Shown: positions 21,240-32,985 of the stretch, in pieces
How positions within the stretch are numbered: the first letter of the stretch is position 1
Layout: each line of letters opens with the position of its first letter
Translations under genes and position numbers: made by a program
The notes under the pieces: model-generated
What the model saw: only the letters and a program-made list of their open reading frames with translations
Told to the model about the DNA's origin: nothing
Database searches by the model: none
Assembly: GCA_023614405.1 (NCBI GenBank)
Contig: CM042686.1
Span: forward strand, 351,610,329-351,674,328
From: Avena insularis
Taxonomy: Eukaryota > Streptophyta > Magnoliopsida > Poales > Poaceae
Direction of reading: 5' to 3'
Length of the DNA: 64,000 bases

Positions 21240-21757
21240 TGTGGAGCAGCGTTGGACGGAAGCGGCAGGAGGGTGGAGCGGTTAGCGCGCGGGGGGTGGT
21301 GCTGTTTGGCACCGAGGTGGTGTCGGTGGCTTGTGTGGCGAGAGTTTGCGCATTGATCTACATGCTGATAACGGGTTGGCGGAATATTTTGAAGGCGACG
21401 ACATCTGGAGCATGTGCGTGGGCGCAACTTCGTGGATATGTTGTGCGGTTCTAGGACCCCTTTCACTTAAGTTCGTGCTGCCGTGCCAAGGCACTCCAGC
21501 TTCTCTTGGCGAGTGACAATAGTGTGGGTGACCATGGGGGGGGGGGTCGAAACAGGTAGATAGGGGGTCTGATAGATCTCATTGGGGAGCTGGCAATATA
21601 GTTATCGTTTTTTGCTTAGTGTTTAGCTTTGGCAGTTCCAGTTTGTATCATCTTTGTAATGGCCTTGCTAAACAATGTGGTTCTAATAATAAATAAAGGT
21701 TGTGTAATTGCTTGATGCAGAGACTGGGGCTCTGCTCCCCATTTCCAAAAAAACAGC
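21240..21757 (+). mobile_element. 5'-truncated LINE tail (probable)
   Basis: A GC-rich body leads into a T/G-rich 3' untranslated region, AATAATAAATAAAGG (21685-21699), TTGATGCAGAGACTGGGGCT and a short poly-A (about 21748-21756). This tail resembles 3' ends of grass LINEs. No coding domain remains. The 5' limit is a guess. Confidence 0.4.
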
Positions 21758-21920
21758 ACAACCGAAGCCGAGAACCCGGATGATGTAGATGCGGGATCAT
21801 GTTGGTTGTGTAGCTATTCCGGTGCGTCGACGCATGGCGACAGTATATATAGAAGTGGCAGATGATCACGCTGCCATGTCACTACCGTGGTCTTGCAACG
21901 AAAAATATGTATATATATTA

Positions 21921-21997
21921 CTCCCTTCAATCTAAGTGTCGTTGTTTTGAACTATGGTTAGTTTAAAACTGTGACACTTATTATGGATCAGATGTAG
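21921..21997. mobile_element. Stowaway MITE (Tc1/mariner type), degenerate
   Basis: TA target duplications (21919-21920, 21998-21999) bracket a 77 bp near-palindrome. The left end is CTCCCTTCAATCTAAGTGTC, and the right end complements to a diverged CTCC(G)ATCC-type terminus. The inner arms AAGTGTCG and GTGACACTT pair. Matches the common grass Stowaway form. Confidence 0.75.
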
Positions 21998-23764
21998 TAC
22001 AAGATATGAGGTTTATCAAATGTGGTTGGATGCATGAAACAAAACATTGAGTAGCTATAGTTGTTGCTAGGTGGTCATTGGACCTATTTTAATTTTTATT
22101 GCTTTTAGATCTCTTTGTACTACCGTTGATGATTATTAATACATCAATGAAATTTTCGCAAAAGAAATTGTATATACATATTTTCCAAAGAAAAGGTACA
22201 TTTTGAATTTTGTCCAGCTACTCATCAAGGTTTTACATGAATTCCAGACAAAAGGTAACGACAATTCATTGGAGTGGTGCACTAAAAGGCAAATATCAAC
22301 TCATCAAGGTTTTGCTATAAATTTAGAGAATTACTAATCTTCGGTCTTTTGGTTTAATCAATGAAGAAGTATTCTTGTAACCGTCTTCTAGGAAATTTCT
22401 CTAGAATCTACAGATCATTAAATTGTCCATATAACCGAACCTGCAAATGAAGTGCTTCTAAATATATCACATGTATTTCTTTGAAAAAGATGAATTCAGA
22501 AGTTGGATTTGAGTTTTTCACGACAGCACACATATACAGTATAAATTTGACTTTGACGAAAGAGTTAGTCATTGGGACAAAGCTACACATCATCAAAACT
22601 ATCTCCAGTATCGTTTTCTTATCTCCAGAAACATATCCAAGAAAACAGTATACCTGCATACCCTCCCCCGTCTGATACACCAAAATTATGTTTCACCTTG
22701 TCGAGATCTGAACCAGCCCCTAATCTCTTCTCGTCCAGACCGCCTCCAGCTGCATCGGTAGGACAGACATCTCAGCACAGCGCCTCCCTCATGAAGTACC
22801 TTTGTTTTGTTAGTACTTTGGTCATCCGAGCTCACTTCTCATGCAAAACATCTAATCTAGCCGCGGCGCTAGAGATAGGCTTCGCGCCCCTTCGGGCCGC
22901 GCGGACTTCACGTCCACAATTAGATCTGAGGAGCAAGGTCCATCCACTTGCCTTTTTTCTCAGTCATCATGTCCAGGATGGGGAAGAAAAGAGACATCGA
23001 GAAGAAATTGACCAAATGGCGCTGTGAGGAGCCAGCGCCGCCCGTCAACCTCCGACTCCTCACAGGCACGTCCAGCTCAGCTGCTCTCTGGCCGCCGCCG
23101 CTTGGCTTATGGGCGCTCTGCTGCTCCTACTTTTCGGCCCTGCTCTGCCTAATCTCCGACCCCGCACATGCCGCACTCGGGGAGAGGAGGCACGGTACCA
23201 TGGAGCCAGGGAAGACAGCACCTGAGCTCGGCCCGCACGATTTGACCATGGCCATGGCGACCTCATCGCTTTCTTTGCCAATGTCAACCTCATGCGTGTT
23301 GGGGCACGTTGGATGCGCGAATTCTGGCCAGCATCCCTCCGGTGGCCGCTGGAGTAGGCCGGTGAGGCGGAACCCTAGCCCTCCTGACGGCCGCAGCAAG
23401 TGGAAGGGAGTCGGGGAGGAGTTTGGGGGGATTTTGTCGACGACGGGGGCAGTTGACTATCGGATAGTTTTGTGGATTTTTTCCAACGGACGGTACAACT
23501 TGCGGCAAACCTGGCCAACGCGCCAGCCCGGCACCGCACCGGCCCGGCACAGCTGTCGCTAGCCCGATACGGCACGCGATGGCCCGTGTAGCTTGTGGGC
23601 CGGGCCAGACGAGCACGTGTGTTCCGTCCCGCGGCCCGAGCACGACACGGATGCTAGACGGACCGGCCCGTGACACGTGAGGCACGCGGATCTGTTGGTC
23701 TTTTTCTCTGGCCCGTCCAGTTTACATACAGAAGTGACCGCTACTCTCACGAAACACCAAAGTT
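21998..23764. other. Mixed relic DNA, no confident gene
   Basis: About 22080-22166 resembles another LINE 3' end (TTTGTACTACCGTTGATG, then TTTTCGCAAAAG). A 204-residue plus-strand frame at 22948-23562 is GC-rich and low complexity, with no recognisable domain. 23500-23690 is dense in GGCCCG/GCCCGG repeats, a style seen in transposon-internal DNA. Confidence 0.3.
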
Positions 23765-23840
23765 TCCTTGGCTGGTTGGTTGAGGGATTCGTCTTGGAGG
23801 GTTAGGTCGTGAGTTCGATTCCTGTTGGACATCTTTTTGC
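23765..23840 (+). ncRNA. Pol III-type unit (tRNA-derived SINE or tRNA relic)
   Basis: TGGCTGGTTGGTTGAGGG (23769-23786) fits an A box. GAGTTCGATTCC (23811-23822) fits a B box (GGTTCGANNCC) at the usual 25-30 bp distance. A T5 run (23834-23838) is a Pol III terminator. I could not fold a full cloverleaf, so this is more likely a SINE head than a working tRNA gene. Confidence 0.4.
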
Positions 23841-24055
23841 CTACATATTCTCCGGTCCGCCCAGAGCATGGCCCGTTGGCCAGGTTTGCTTGGAGGGTGG
23901 CAGATGTGGTTAATACTCCCAAAAGGTAAAGGGTAAAACAGTCCAGGCAAAAATCGAAACCAAAAAACTGGCAGACCAACCTACATAAAGAAAAATTATA
24001 TATAGATAGATATGCATTGTTCTTGCATTTTCCACTAATATAGATGATTTATGAG

Positions 24056-24366
24056 ACTTTCCTACAAAGACCTTTGTTTTCACTACACCATAACATGCGG
24101 GACTTAGCGGTTATAGACGTCTAGTCACACGCCTAACCGCGAGGATCATGCTAGCATGGCAGAAAAAGCTGAAATGGATAACTACGTTCGGGAAAGTGCA
24201 AAAGGGACATGTTTTTTAGGGCACATGGTCATCCACCTAGCTAGAGCTTTCGTGACAACACATTGGATGTTATTATGGGAATTTTCTACAAAGTCCCTTG
24301 CTCTGACTAGAACATAACACCGAGGCTCTAGCGGTTATAAACGCTGAGTCACACATCTAACACCGT
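24056..24366. repeat. Degenerate tandem repeat, period ~225 bp
   Basis: The segment 24058-24145 (TTTCCTACAAAGACC, then TAGCGGTTATAGACG and AGTCACACGCCTAACC) recurs imperfectly at 24281-24366 (TTTTCTACAAAGTCC, TAGCGGTTATAAACG, AGTCACACATCTAAC). No ORF. Identity unknown. Confidence 0.5.
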
Positions 24367-24680
24367 CTTCGTATGAGTGAGTCCTATGTAGATTTGAAAG
24401 ATGCCTTATGTTCATACCGTGGCATGTTCATGGGCCATCCTGGGCTTTGCGTGGGGAGATGTCGTCAGCGTCATGCTCCATTCCTAGACATCAGCCTGGG
24501 AATCGCGTTCGTGTCACCCACCCAGGGAATTATTTTATCGTATCGCGGAGTTAATTATCCGCCATGCGGAACCAGTGAAGACTGACCGTCGTTAGACAGT
24601 TGGTCTGTGTGATAGCCAATGTTGCTTATTGCTTGAACGACTTTCTCGCGAAGTCGATGTTCGGGCCGCCGGCACGAGTC
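24367..24680. other. Gap, nothing recognised
   Basis: Moderately GC-rich DNA abutting the LTR of element A. No coding, RNA or repeat signal recognised. Confidence 0.3.
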
Positions 24681-24712
24681 TGTCGGACTATTGACACTAG
24701 GGGTACCCCGTC

Positions 24713-25483
24713 TGTCGTGGTGGTGTCACGGCAGATGCCATGGATAGGCTAAAGGTGGGGACTAATATGCGCTAGGGGAATCCAGGGAGGGATAGTAGAG
24801 TGATTCTCTACACAAAAGCTTCGTATTGATGTTCAGTCTCCAAGATTACAAGTGCTCCTCAAGCTGTATTGACAAGAGGAGGAAGAAGAAACTCTCTTAC
24901 TCTTGCCTATTAACTAGCCCCCGAACCCTAGACCCACAAGTGTTTTCCTTACTATGTATCTGAAAAGACCCAAGCCCTTACAGAACCCCCCTTATATAGG
25001 GGTGGTTGGTCACCCTAAGAATATGACTCCACCCAAAGTAGTAACCCGACAGGGGTGCTTTTCCCCCACGTCGCTCTTGCTTTAGCGGCGTTGCCTCTGC
25101 GGCGCCTGCGTCAGCCGACGTGAGCGTCGTCACCCTCGTCGGCCACGATCCGGTGGTCCTGCCCTTGCTTTATTCGCTCATCCAGTACGCACCGGGCCTT
25201 CTTTTTGACCAGAGCGATTCCTTCCTTCTCCTAGAAGCCAAACGAGGATCCAGATCATAGTTGATCCGGCCACACCTGTTCCTGCATACAAGTCAGACAA
25301 GTGTCTCCGACTTACTCCTTGAGTCGAACGAGACAATGTTAGGCGACCCTCCTGGTCCGGGTTACTCCGTGATCCGGCCTGCCTTGAGGTGACTCGGCCA
25401 GCACCCGCTTTGACCTTGCCGACCCTCGGCTAACTCGGCCCTTATACCCCGGAGTGACCCTACCCGGGGTTATCCCCCCAACA
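24713..25483 (-). repeat. RLG-C 3' LTR
   Basis: 771 bp. On the minus strand it starts TGTTGGGGGGATAACC and ends CACCACCACGACA. TATA box (minus) at 24993-24998 inside a CCCC/GGGG-clamped near-palindrome. It lacks ~30 bp present in the other LTR, including one arm of a hairpin. The adjoining polypurine tract CTTCGGGGACTAA (minus strand) occupies 25484-25496. Confidence 0.88.
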
Positions 25484-25588
25484 TTAGTCCCCGAAGCTGG
25501 TGCGGCCTTAGCGGCCTTGGTCGCTAAGGCCACATCAGTTCATTAAATATCTAAGCTTCGGACGTTTAGCTCCGGGTTAACTTTTTGT

Positions 25589-25740
25589 CTCGGATTATAT
25601 GGATTTACGTTCCCTTCGCACGCTCCAAGTTTTCACTTGCCGGCCGGGTCACCACTTTGGCTCGGATCCTATGGTTTTACTTTCCCTCTGCACAGTTCAA
25701 GTTTTCACTTGCCGGCCAGGTTACCATCGTGGCTCGGACC
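25589..25740. repeat. 72 bp tandem repeat near the 3' LTR of RLG-C
   Basis: CTCGGAT-started units begin at 25589, 25661 and, partially, 25733. Each contains CAAGTTTTCACTTGCCGGCC. It lies between the LTR and the promoter of the antisense gene. Confidence 0.7.
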
Positions 25741-25979
25741 CGGGCCTTGCTTCCTTATCTCGTACGCCAACCCACATGACGGTTAATCATTACGTTGCCT
25801 TATTTTAAGGGCCTGCGCAGTAACCGCCGCAGTAAATATCAGGGATTACCGTGCGGGGGTTACGTCACGTCTGTCTCCTTGTTTACCGCAACTGCACGTC
25901 GTGTCATGGGATCACATTTACTCTGCAGCCCCCGGTGTGGCTCCTCTCTGATTGGTCGATGCTGGTGATACACGGCCAC

Positions 25980-26010
25980 ACCGTTGATGACTGGGGGCGG
26001 TTAAATAGGG
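25980..26010 (+). promoter_or_regulatory. Putative TATA region of the RLG-C antisense gene
   Basis: CCGTTGATGACTGGGGGCGG is followed by TTAAATAG (26001-26008) and a C/T-rich leader. RLG-4 has a matching arrangement at 53554-53588. Confidence 0.45.
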
Positions 26011-26235
26011 AAGGGGCACGCTCCTTAGAACTTTTCCATCTCCGCGCCCCCTCGCCCATTCCTCTTCTTCTTCCTCGCAACCACGCTTGCCCGTTGCGGC
26101 AGCCGCCTTGCACCTTCTCCGTTCCTCACCGCGATCACGCTGCTCCTCTGTTTATACGGGTCCTTGTCGGTCTAGACCGCAAAGCCCCGCCGCCAGCTCA
26201 GCGAGGCAGCGGAATCGAAATAGCGGAGGAGGAGC

Positions 26236-29200
26236 TCATCGTCGTTGAGCATGAGATGGAGGAGGACGGCCTTGGCGGACATGGCAGCGTGGGCGGCTCT
26301 GGAGTCTGTGAGGCGACATCGGTAGCTCTACGGACCAGCGCATTCCGGCGTCGCGCTCGTCTCCCCTCCTCGGGTTGGCCCCTCACCCAATCCGGGTGAG
26401 TTTGTTTTCTATCCCATTTCCAGCGGATTTGGGCTTCAGTGAGTGATTTCTTCCGGAACTGGATCCGGACCTTTCTGCAACCACATCATCTCCGTGACGC
26501 CATCACCTCTCGGTCGCTTTCGTTTCTTGATCGAGGCTACACGGGCTATAGCCTCTGAAGAGCTGTGGATCTGGTTCTTGACCTCCGCCATAGCGTCGTC
26601 CCTAACATCCACGTCGAGTCGGAGGACAAGCAGCTAACTCAGTTGAGCTGCCTCGATCTCGCCGGAGGTATTCAATCTTTCCCGGGTCACGGGCTTGACT
26701 CTACAAAGGATGGGCCCGGACCTTCTTCTACGTCCGGAACAAAGGCACAGAAGATTTGATCCGGTTGCTGCCCTACGCTCCGGGTCCCCCTAACACGGAT
26801 TTCTGGGAGGAGGTTACCAAGAAACCTACGGCTCTGGCCAACCAAGTGAACAAAAGGTTTGCAGAGATGAAGAAGCTCGGATTGCGCAACGAGGATGCCA
26901 TGATCACATTCGGGCGCAACCGAATCTCTCCCCTTCAGCGGCGCACTCACAAGTTGTGCCATATGAGCTTCAGTCGCGACCCCAACCGAACCTCCTCGTT
27001 CGAGTTGAGCAATACGGAGATCTTCCGCCAGGTCAAGGCTCTTTTCACCACCCATAAGGACGTCTCCGCCGAATGGACGTGGGGAATTGAGCATTACTAC
27101 CGTGACAGGCTCCCTCCCGCGGTAAGCTTCACGGGGTAAGCTTATTTCGGATCAATTTCATGTCGGTTCTTATCATATTTCTGACTTTGCTCCTTGTGCT
27201 TTTTTCTCAGCTGTTTCTCCAGCAAACCCTCGAGGATGGCCCGGATCCGACCCTTAAGTGGGCCCCGGACGAAATTCGGATGAGGAGGCCGGACCAGGAG
27301 ATGTTCCTCCACACCCGATGCCACCAAGCGACCCGGTGTAAATTCTCTTCTCTTAGAGATTGGACCGGCGATGAGGATGACTCGGATATCGATGTGATTG
27401 AACTGTTGAGGCTGTCCCTCTTTCTTTTGCCTTCCAAGATCAGCTAACCCGGTGGGCACATCCACGAGGATTCTCCACTTGCCGCAGGCGAGCCTGTTCA
27501 GTGGCGTCAAGAAGAAGCGGATCCGTCGAGTTCTTCTTCCGAACCTTCTTAGCCTTCAAAAGGCAAAAGAAGGCGGAGACAAGGCGCCTCAAGCGGGCAG
27601 GCAAAGCCCGGCACGAGAGGGCGAAACCTAAGGAGGCCGAGACCTCGGATGCGTAAGTTCTTTTTTCTGCACAACACTTCTCCCCGCTTGGGGTAATTTC
27701 CTCGACATTATGTTCTCTTGCAGGGCTCTGTGGAGGTCCCTCGAGCGGATCGAGCATCTCCTCTCCTCTTGGTCTAGTCCTTCCCTCCCGTGATGGCGAG
27801 TCACGCCCACTGAGCCCTATTAGGAGGCTCTGCGGCCCTCCGAGTTCATGCCTCCTTCAGAGGGACGCGACCTCGGATCGGGAGGGTCGGATCGGCGAGG
27901 CAGCGTGTCGGCACCCGGCATTGCCGCAACCAGCCACTACCAAGTCTACTGCAACTCCAGCACCAGCGGCAGCTCGGCACCAGCCACCGAACGATTGTCA
28001 TCCGGCTCGAAGAAACCAACAGCAGCTCCAGCGCCCACCACCAAAGCTCCGTGCCAAGTTCCTGCCTCGTCAAGGTCATCTCAAGCTCGGCGAGGCCCAC
28101 TCAGCGGCTTCAAGGGCAAATCCACTGTGGTCACTTCCTCCCAGCAGGGCAAAGGCAAGTCCACCTCCGTCGAGGCTGGGCAGCGAACCTTGTCGTCGAT
28201 GCTTCAAAGAAGTCACCGGCGGTGACGGATCCTCCGCCGACCAGCTGATTCGCGAGATGGTTCTTCACACTAGCCCGACTCTTGCCACGATTGAAAGGAA
28301 AGAAGCTCACGCCAAGGGCTTGGTGGCACCTCACATGCCCACTAGCGGCGGTACCCTCCGAGCCTCATCGAGTTTGTCATGAATGGAATAAGGCGGAGTT
28401 CGTCTACAGACGATCTCCGGAAAAGTTCGGCCCAGCTGAATTTTCGCTCGAGATGAATACCGCCGCCAAGGCCATTAACCTCATTGGGCGTATGATGGAG
28501 GTACGTTGTTTCTTCTTTACATGCTGTAGATAATAACCATTAGTCCCGAGCCTCCGGTGAATATCTTGTTACTCGGCGGATGCTCCTAGAAGATCAACGT
28601 AGCTGCATGTAAACTTCAAATATGCACACACCTAGAGCGGGTTAAGTTCCGCTTGGCGGATCTTGTACTTCGAATATGCACCTAACTAACTCTTGACACC
28701 AACGCGCGCGAGTTTCCAGCCTTGCTTGATACCCATAAGATCTTGCGTGCAAAACCGTTGCACTGGCGCGGAGCATGAAAAGAGGGTAATTTGCTCTTAA
28801 CCTCACCGCTTCACCGCTTACCGTTTGCGGCTGCGGACTAACCTCCTTATTTGGTTTTTGCAGCTGGGGTGGAGGCTGAAAATAAGATTATCTTGGAAAA
28901 ACTTGGAGGAAATCCGAGGTATGTCCCCTTCACCAATGTCATTTGTTTTCCATTCTTTCTTTTCTTGGCTCAGCAAACATTCACTCCTCGGCTTTAAAGT
29001 CAACACACTATTTCATCATCGCTTGAGGATAGTGTGCCCGTGCCTGATATGATGCTGCATTTTCTCGAACAAGCAGGACAGCATCAAGCCGAGCTAAAGA
29101 AGAAGGACGATGAGCTCACCCTCCTTTGGACCAAGGACGGCGAGATAGCCAAACTCAAGGCCGAGATGGAGAAGATGAAGGCCCAACACAAAACCGAGCT

Positions 29201-30081
29201 CCAGAAAGTTGGCCAGAATTTCACTGAAGAGCGTGAGTGCTTTACCCTCCAGATCTCCAAGGACCAGGAGCTGCTCAAGGAATCCGAAGTCCGGCTTGGG
29301 TCGGCGCTTGCCGAGCTTGAACAACTTCGCCAGAGACACGATAGTTGTATCAAGGAGTTGACCCGGATCCATCGCCATATCTCACGTAAGTTTCTTCTCC
29401 TTGCCCGGCCTAGTTTTCCGGGTTAGCTCATATGCCTCTGCTTCAGCATCCTCCCTTTCCTTATTTTCAGATAACTTTCCGGAGAATCGCCATCGCCGAT
29501 CTCTTTGTTGCCAAATTCCGCCAAGAGAGGGGTACTCCCATTGCTCCTGATGGTGAGAGCATCCCCTTAGACATGGAGGACTTATTGGTTAGCGTGTCAG
29601 CTCGGGTGGAAACTATCAAGAACTATGGAAAAGATCTCCTCGATGTTGCGGTCCGGATCTTCAACACCTTACGGCCAGCGAGGGCGCCTGGAAAGGATCA
29701 TGCTCCTTGCGGAAAAAGCGATGGAATTGAGACTCAACTTGACCTCTGGAGAATCCGCTGGCGTGCATGGCGAATACCCTTCTCCATCATATCCTTTCAT
29801 GGTGCGAGAAAATTGATCTGAGCCTCCTCACCCGTGCGCGCACGGATCCAAATGGACCGATGATCCGGAGTGGGTAGCTCGGCGCTTGAGCTTGCGCCTC
29901 TGACCTCATCGAATATTCTCCAGTCCATGACTGGGTTAAGGGACCGAGCTTTCTGGAATCCGACGAGGAGGAGCAGATGGAGAACGTGGAGGATGGGTCG
30001 GGCGATGATGGAGAAGATGCTGCTTCAGATATTGAAGATAGTGATGATGACGCCAAACTTCCTCCTCCTGCCACTCCTTAG
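26236..30081 (+). pseudogene. RLG-C antisense gene (Retand-type aORF), multi-exon, degraded
   Basis: Coding pieces run antisense to pol. One exon at about 26708-27120 carries ARTFFYVRNKGTEDLIRLLP and ISPLQRRTHKLCHM, a block typical of the plant 'putative gypsy-type transposon' proteins. The donor GTAAGC at 27121 and an acceptor ending TCTCAG at 27210 join it in phase to 27211-27447 (LQQTLEDGPDPTLKWAPDE, then an acidic GDEDDSDID). A basic region follows (about 27530-27655), then a coiled-coil exon (29034-29377: HQAELKKKDDELTLLW). The final exon has a very acidic tail (SDEEEQMENVEDGSGDDGED) ending at TAG 30081. Stops and shifts interrupt it, for example near 26700. The function of these aORFs is unknown; a nuclear or regulatory role is only a guess. 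Confidence 0.6.
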
Positions 30082-30693
30082 TTGAAAAAACTTGAAATTT
30101 TATCAGATCCCCGGTATGCCGGGTGCAGTTGTATGCTGAATACATAATATTTTGCTACTATGCTTGTATGCCGGATTAACTTGGGCGTAGTCCCCGAGTT
30201 TCATTTTCTTGTTCGTCCAATTCTCTGGCTCGATCCGTGTCTACTTTGATTCGGTTTTACGACTTACGAACCCGAGCCTCAAGAATTGTTTTAACAATAC
30301 TGAGAAACTTTGAGGCTTGGCTCAAAATAATTCAACATAATAGCTTGAAAGTAAATACGGGGTTAGTCCGAAAAAACAAACGTTAGCTGGAATAGGATCG
30401 TTTCCTTAGTAGTTTTTCATGTGCTACGCAATTCCAAACTTGTTCCCTTGCTCGCCATGAAGCCAATTCTTATTGGACAGCAGCAAGTCGAAGGGTTGGG
30501 TTTTTGGTGCTCACACATTACTAATCCGGGTTAAGCGAAACGAGTCATTCCAGCTAACGCATAAAAAGTAACAACAATCATTTATTAAGGCAGTCCCCGA
30601 GTTACTGCTCGAGGCTCCGCTATTTCATTGATAGGCTCATTGCTGACATACATACCGACATATGAGGATGACTCGGGTATATACACTCTTTAG

Positions 30694-31715
30694 CTAAGTG
30701 TAGAAGGGACGAAGTAGTGCTACATTCCATGGTCGCTTGGATTCCTCTCCGGACCTGTCCGCCTTGTTCTTTTCCTGTGGCTTTGCATCTATGAGATAGT
30801 AAGAGTCATTGTGCAATGCTTTGCTCACAATAAATGGTCCTTCCCATGGGGGGGATAATTTATGCATGCCAGTGGTACGCTGTACCAACCGGAGCACCAT
30901 ATCTCCTTCCCGGAAGACTCGGGGGCACACTTTCCGGCTATGATAGCGTTGGAGATTTTGCTGATATATGGCGGATCTGGACAGTGCCAGTTCTCTCGCT
31001 TCTTCCAGCAGATCAACATCATTTTGCCGGGCTTCTTGCACTTCGGCTTACGTATTAGGTGACTCTAGGCGAATCATGCTCTATGTCGGCCGGTAATACT
31101 CTGACGCCCATATACCGGAAAGAGCGTGTAACTGTTGATCGATTCGGAGTGGTTCTTAAACTCCACAATACATTGGTAGTTCTTCTATCCAGCACCCGCT
31201 GATCTTTGCGGCTCAATGAGCCGGGGTTTTATCCCGGATAGCACTAATCCGTTGGATCTTTCCACTTGTCCGTTCGATGCGGGGTGGGCTACCGAGGCTA
31301 TGTCGAGTCGGATTTTCTTATCTCGGCAGAATCGTGCAAATGCTCCTTCAGCAAAATTGGTGCCGTTATCAGTTATGATACTATGAGGATAACCGTATCT
31401 CAAGATGATGTCTTTGAGAAATGTCACAGCCGTAGCTCCATCACATTTTCTTATAGGCTTCACTTCGATCCATTTTGTAAACTTGTCCACCATGACCAGA
31501 ATGTGCGTCATGTTTCCTTTTGCTGGTTTGAACGGGCCAACCATATCCAAGCACCACACAGCAAATGGCCATGTAATTGGTATGGTTTTGAGTTCTAACA
31601 TAGGCATATGTGTCTTGGTGGCGTATCTTTGGCAACCACTGCATTTTCTCACCAGATCTTCTGCTTGCTCCAAGGCACTTGGCCAGTAAAATCCATGCCG
31701 GAATGCCTTTGCCAC
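30694..31715 (-). pseudogene. RLG-C integrase
   Basis: The first frame (31715-31185) has the Cys pair CSGCQRYA of the zinc finger and the three catalytic acids in CLDMVGPF, IITDNGTNF and SNGQVERSNG (D, D, E). The C-terminal part continues in another frame (31041-30694): YHSRKVCPRVFREGDMVLR, then HKLSPPWEGPFIV, the usual DNA-binding tail, ending RPFYT. The stretch 31042-31184 has a shift and stops, so no full-length enzyme is made. Integrase inserts the cDNA into the chromosome. Confidence 0.85.
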
Positions 31716-32985
31716 TAAGGCCCGGGATGAGGCGTGATGCCCGCATTCTCCTTGGTGTATATCTCGGAGGATGTCAAGTCCTTCTTCCGGATCAACACAC
31801 CGCTAGAGGACATTGGTTACACTCTGTTTGTACAGCTCGGAATTGATGATTGTGTAAGCCTTGGCTCTCCTCTGAGTTTGCTTGGCTAACACTTCCTCAG
31901 TAGGTAACGTTCCATCTTTCAAGAACTGGTATATAGGCAGTGCCCAAGCTGGTACTGCTCGCGCAGGGAACATATCCTCATCAATTTCCATCTGATCCAC
32001 TCGCATAACTTCAGACGGATCACGCTAAACAGTCCCAGGTGCGGCGAGTAGTCCCGGGTTTGCGAGGCAATCCGGGTTTGCCGAGTAGTCCCGGGTTTAA
32101 CATACTACCTTCCATGTCAATGTCCATGGGCTCAGCTCAGTTCCTCGTTTTCGGGACATAGATTGAATCGGTTCACGGGGCGGCGATAGATGGCTTTTTG
32201 AGGTGCTCCATGCAACACCGGTGGAATTGCACTGTCGGGTCGAGCCGAGCTTGACATGTCGGCAACCGTTTTCCACGAGGTACATGATGAAACTTCGCAT
32301 CCCTCAAAGTAACCCGAGATTTTACGTACATGAAATCTGTATAGTGCCATGTTTGGATCCAGGCCCCACACTCGGACACTTGTCAGACATTAGATCCGAG
32401 TCGCCAAAGCAGATTATCCGACGTATGCCAATTTCCTTTGCCACTTTGAGACCATGCACAAGAGCCTCAGACTCACGACATTGTTCGATGCCGCGAAATG
32501 GATCTGCAATACGACTTGAGCTGATCCTTCTTTGGCGAGGTCGGCACAACCCCGACCTAATCCGGTTTTGGTCTTGATCCACAAAGTGCATCCTCCATGA
32601 GTTCGGATCCGTGGTGGTGCTTCGTATTGTACCTCGGCCCAATCCACGAAAAAGTCCGCTCTACACGGGACTTGATCGCTTCTCTTCTATCGTATTAGGC
32701 CAGATGGTGCTAGCTCAATTGCCCATTTCGCAAGTCTGCCATTCGCATCTTTGTTACCCATTATCTCGGATATGGGGGCTTCGCATATCACTTTGATGGG
32801 ATGCTCCTCAAAGTAGTGCTTTAACTTCTTTGCCGCCATATAAACTCCGTATGCCACCTTTTGAAAATGCGGGTAGTTCTGTTTTGAGGCAGATAATACC
32901 TCGCTCAAGTAATACACTGGTCTCTGCACCGACTTACCCTCTTCATCTCGTTCCACTACAATCACTGCACTTACAACTAGGTATA
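31716..32985 (-). pseudogene. RLG-C RNase H region (Tat-type, with additional RNase H)
   Basis: The part nearest gag (about 32985-32687) has SAVIVVERDEEGK, RPVYYLSEVLSASKQNYPHF and VYMAAKKLKHYFEEHP, the connection/RNase H segment that follows reverse transcriptase. 32680-32100 has a second RNase H-like block: SRIADPFRGIEQ..., SEALVHGLKVAKEIGIRRI and CFGDSDL. Frames shift repeatedly. No reverse transcriptase palm motif (no YxDD) is found before it. Confidence 0.75.

Noticed and set aside
22948..23562. 204-residue plus-strand frame
   Set aside because: Low-complexity, GC-rich, overlapping long frames on the other strand, no domain and no start context.
23769..23838. A functional tRNA gene
   Set aside because: No acceptor or anticodon stem could be paired around the A and B boxes; kept only as a Pol III-like relic.
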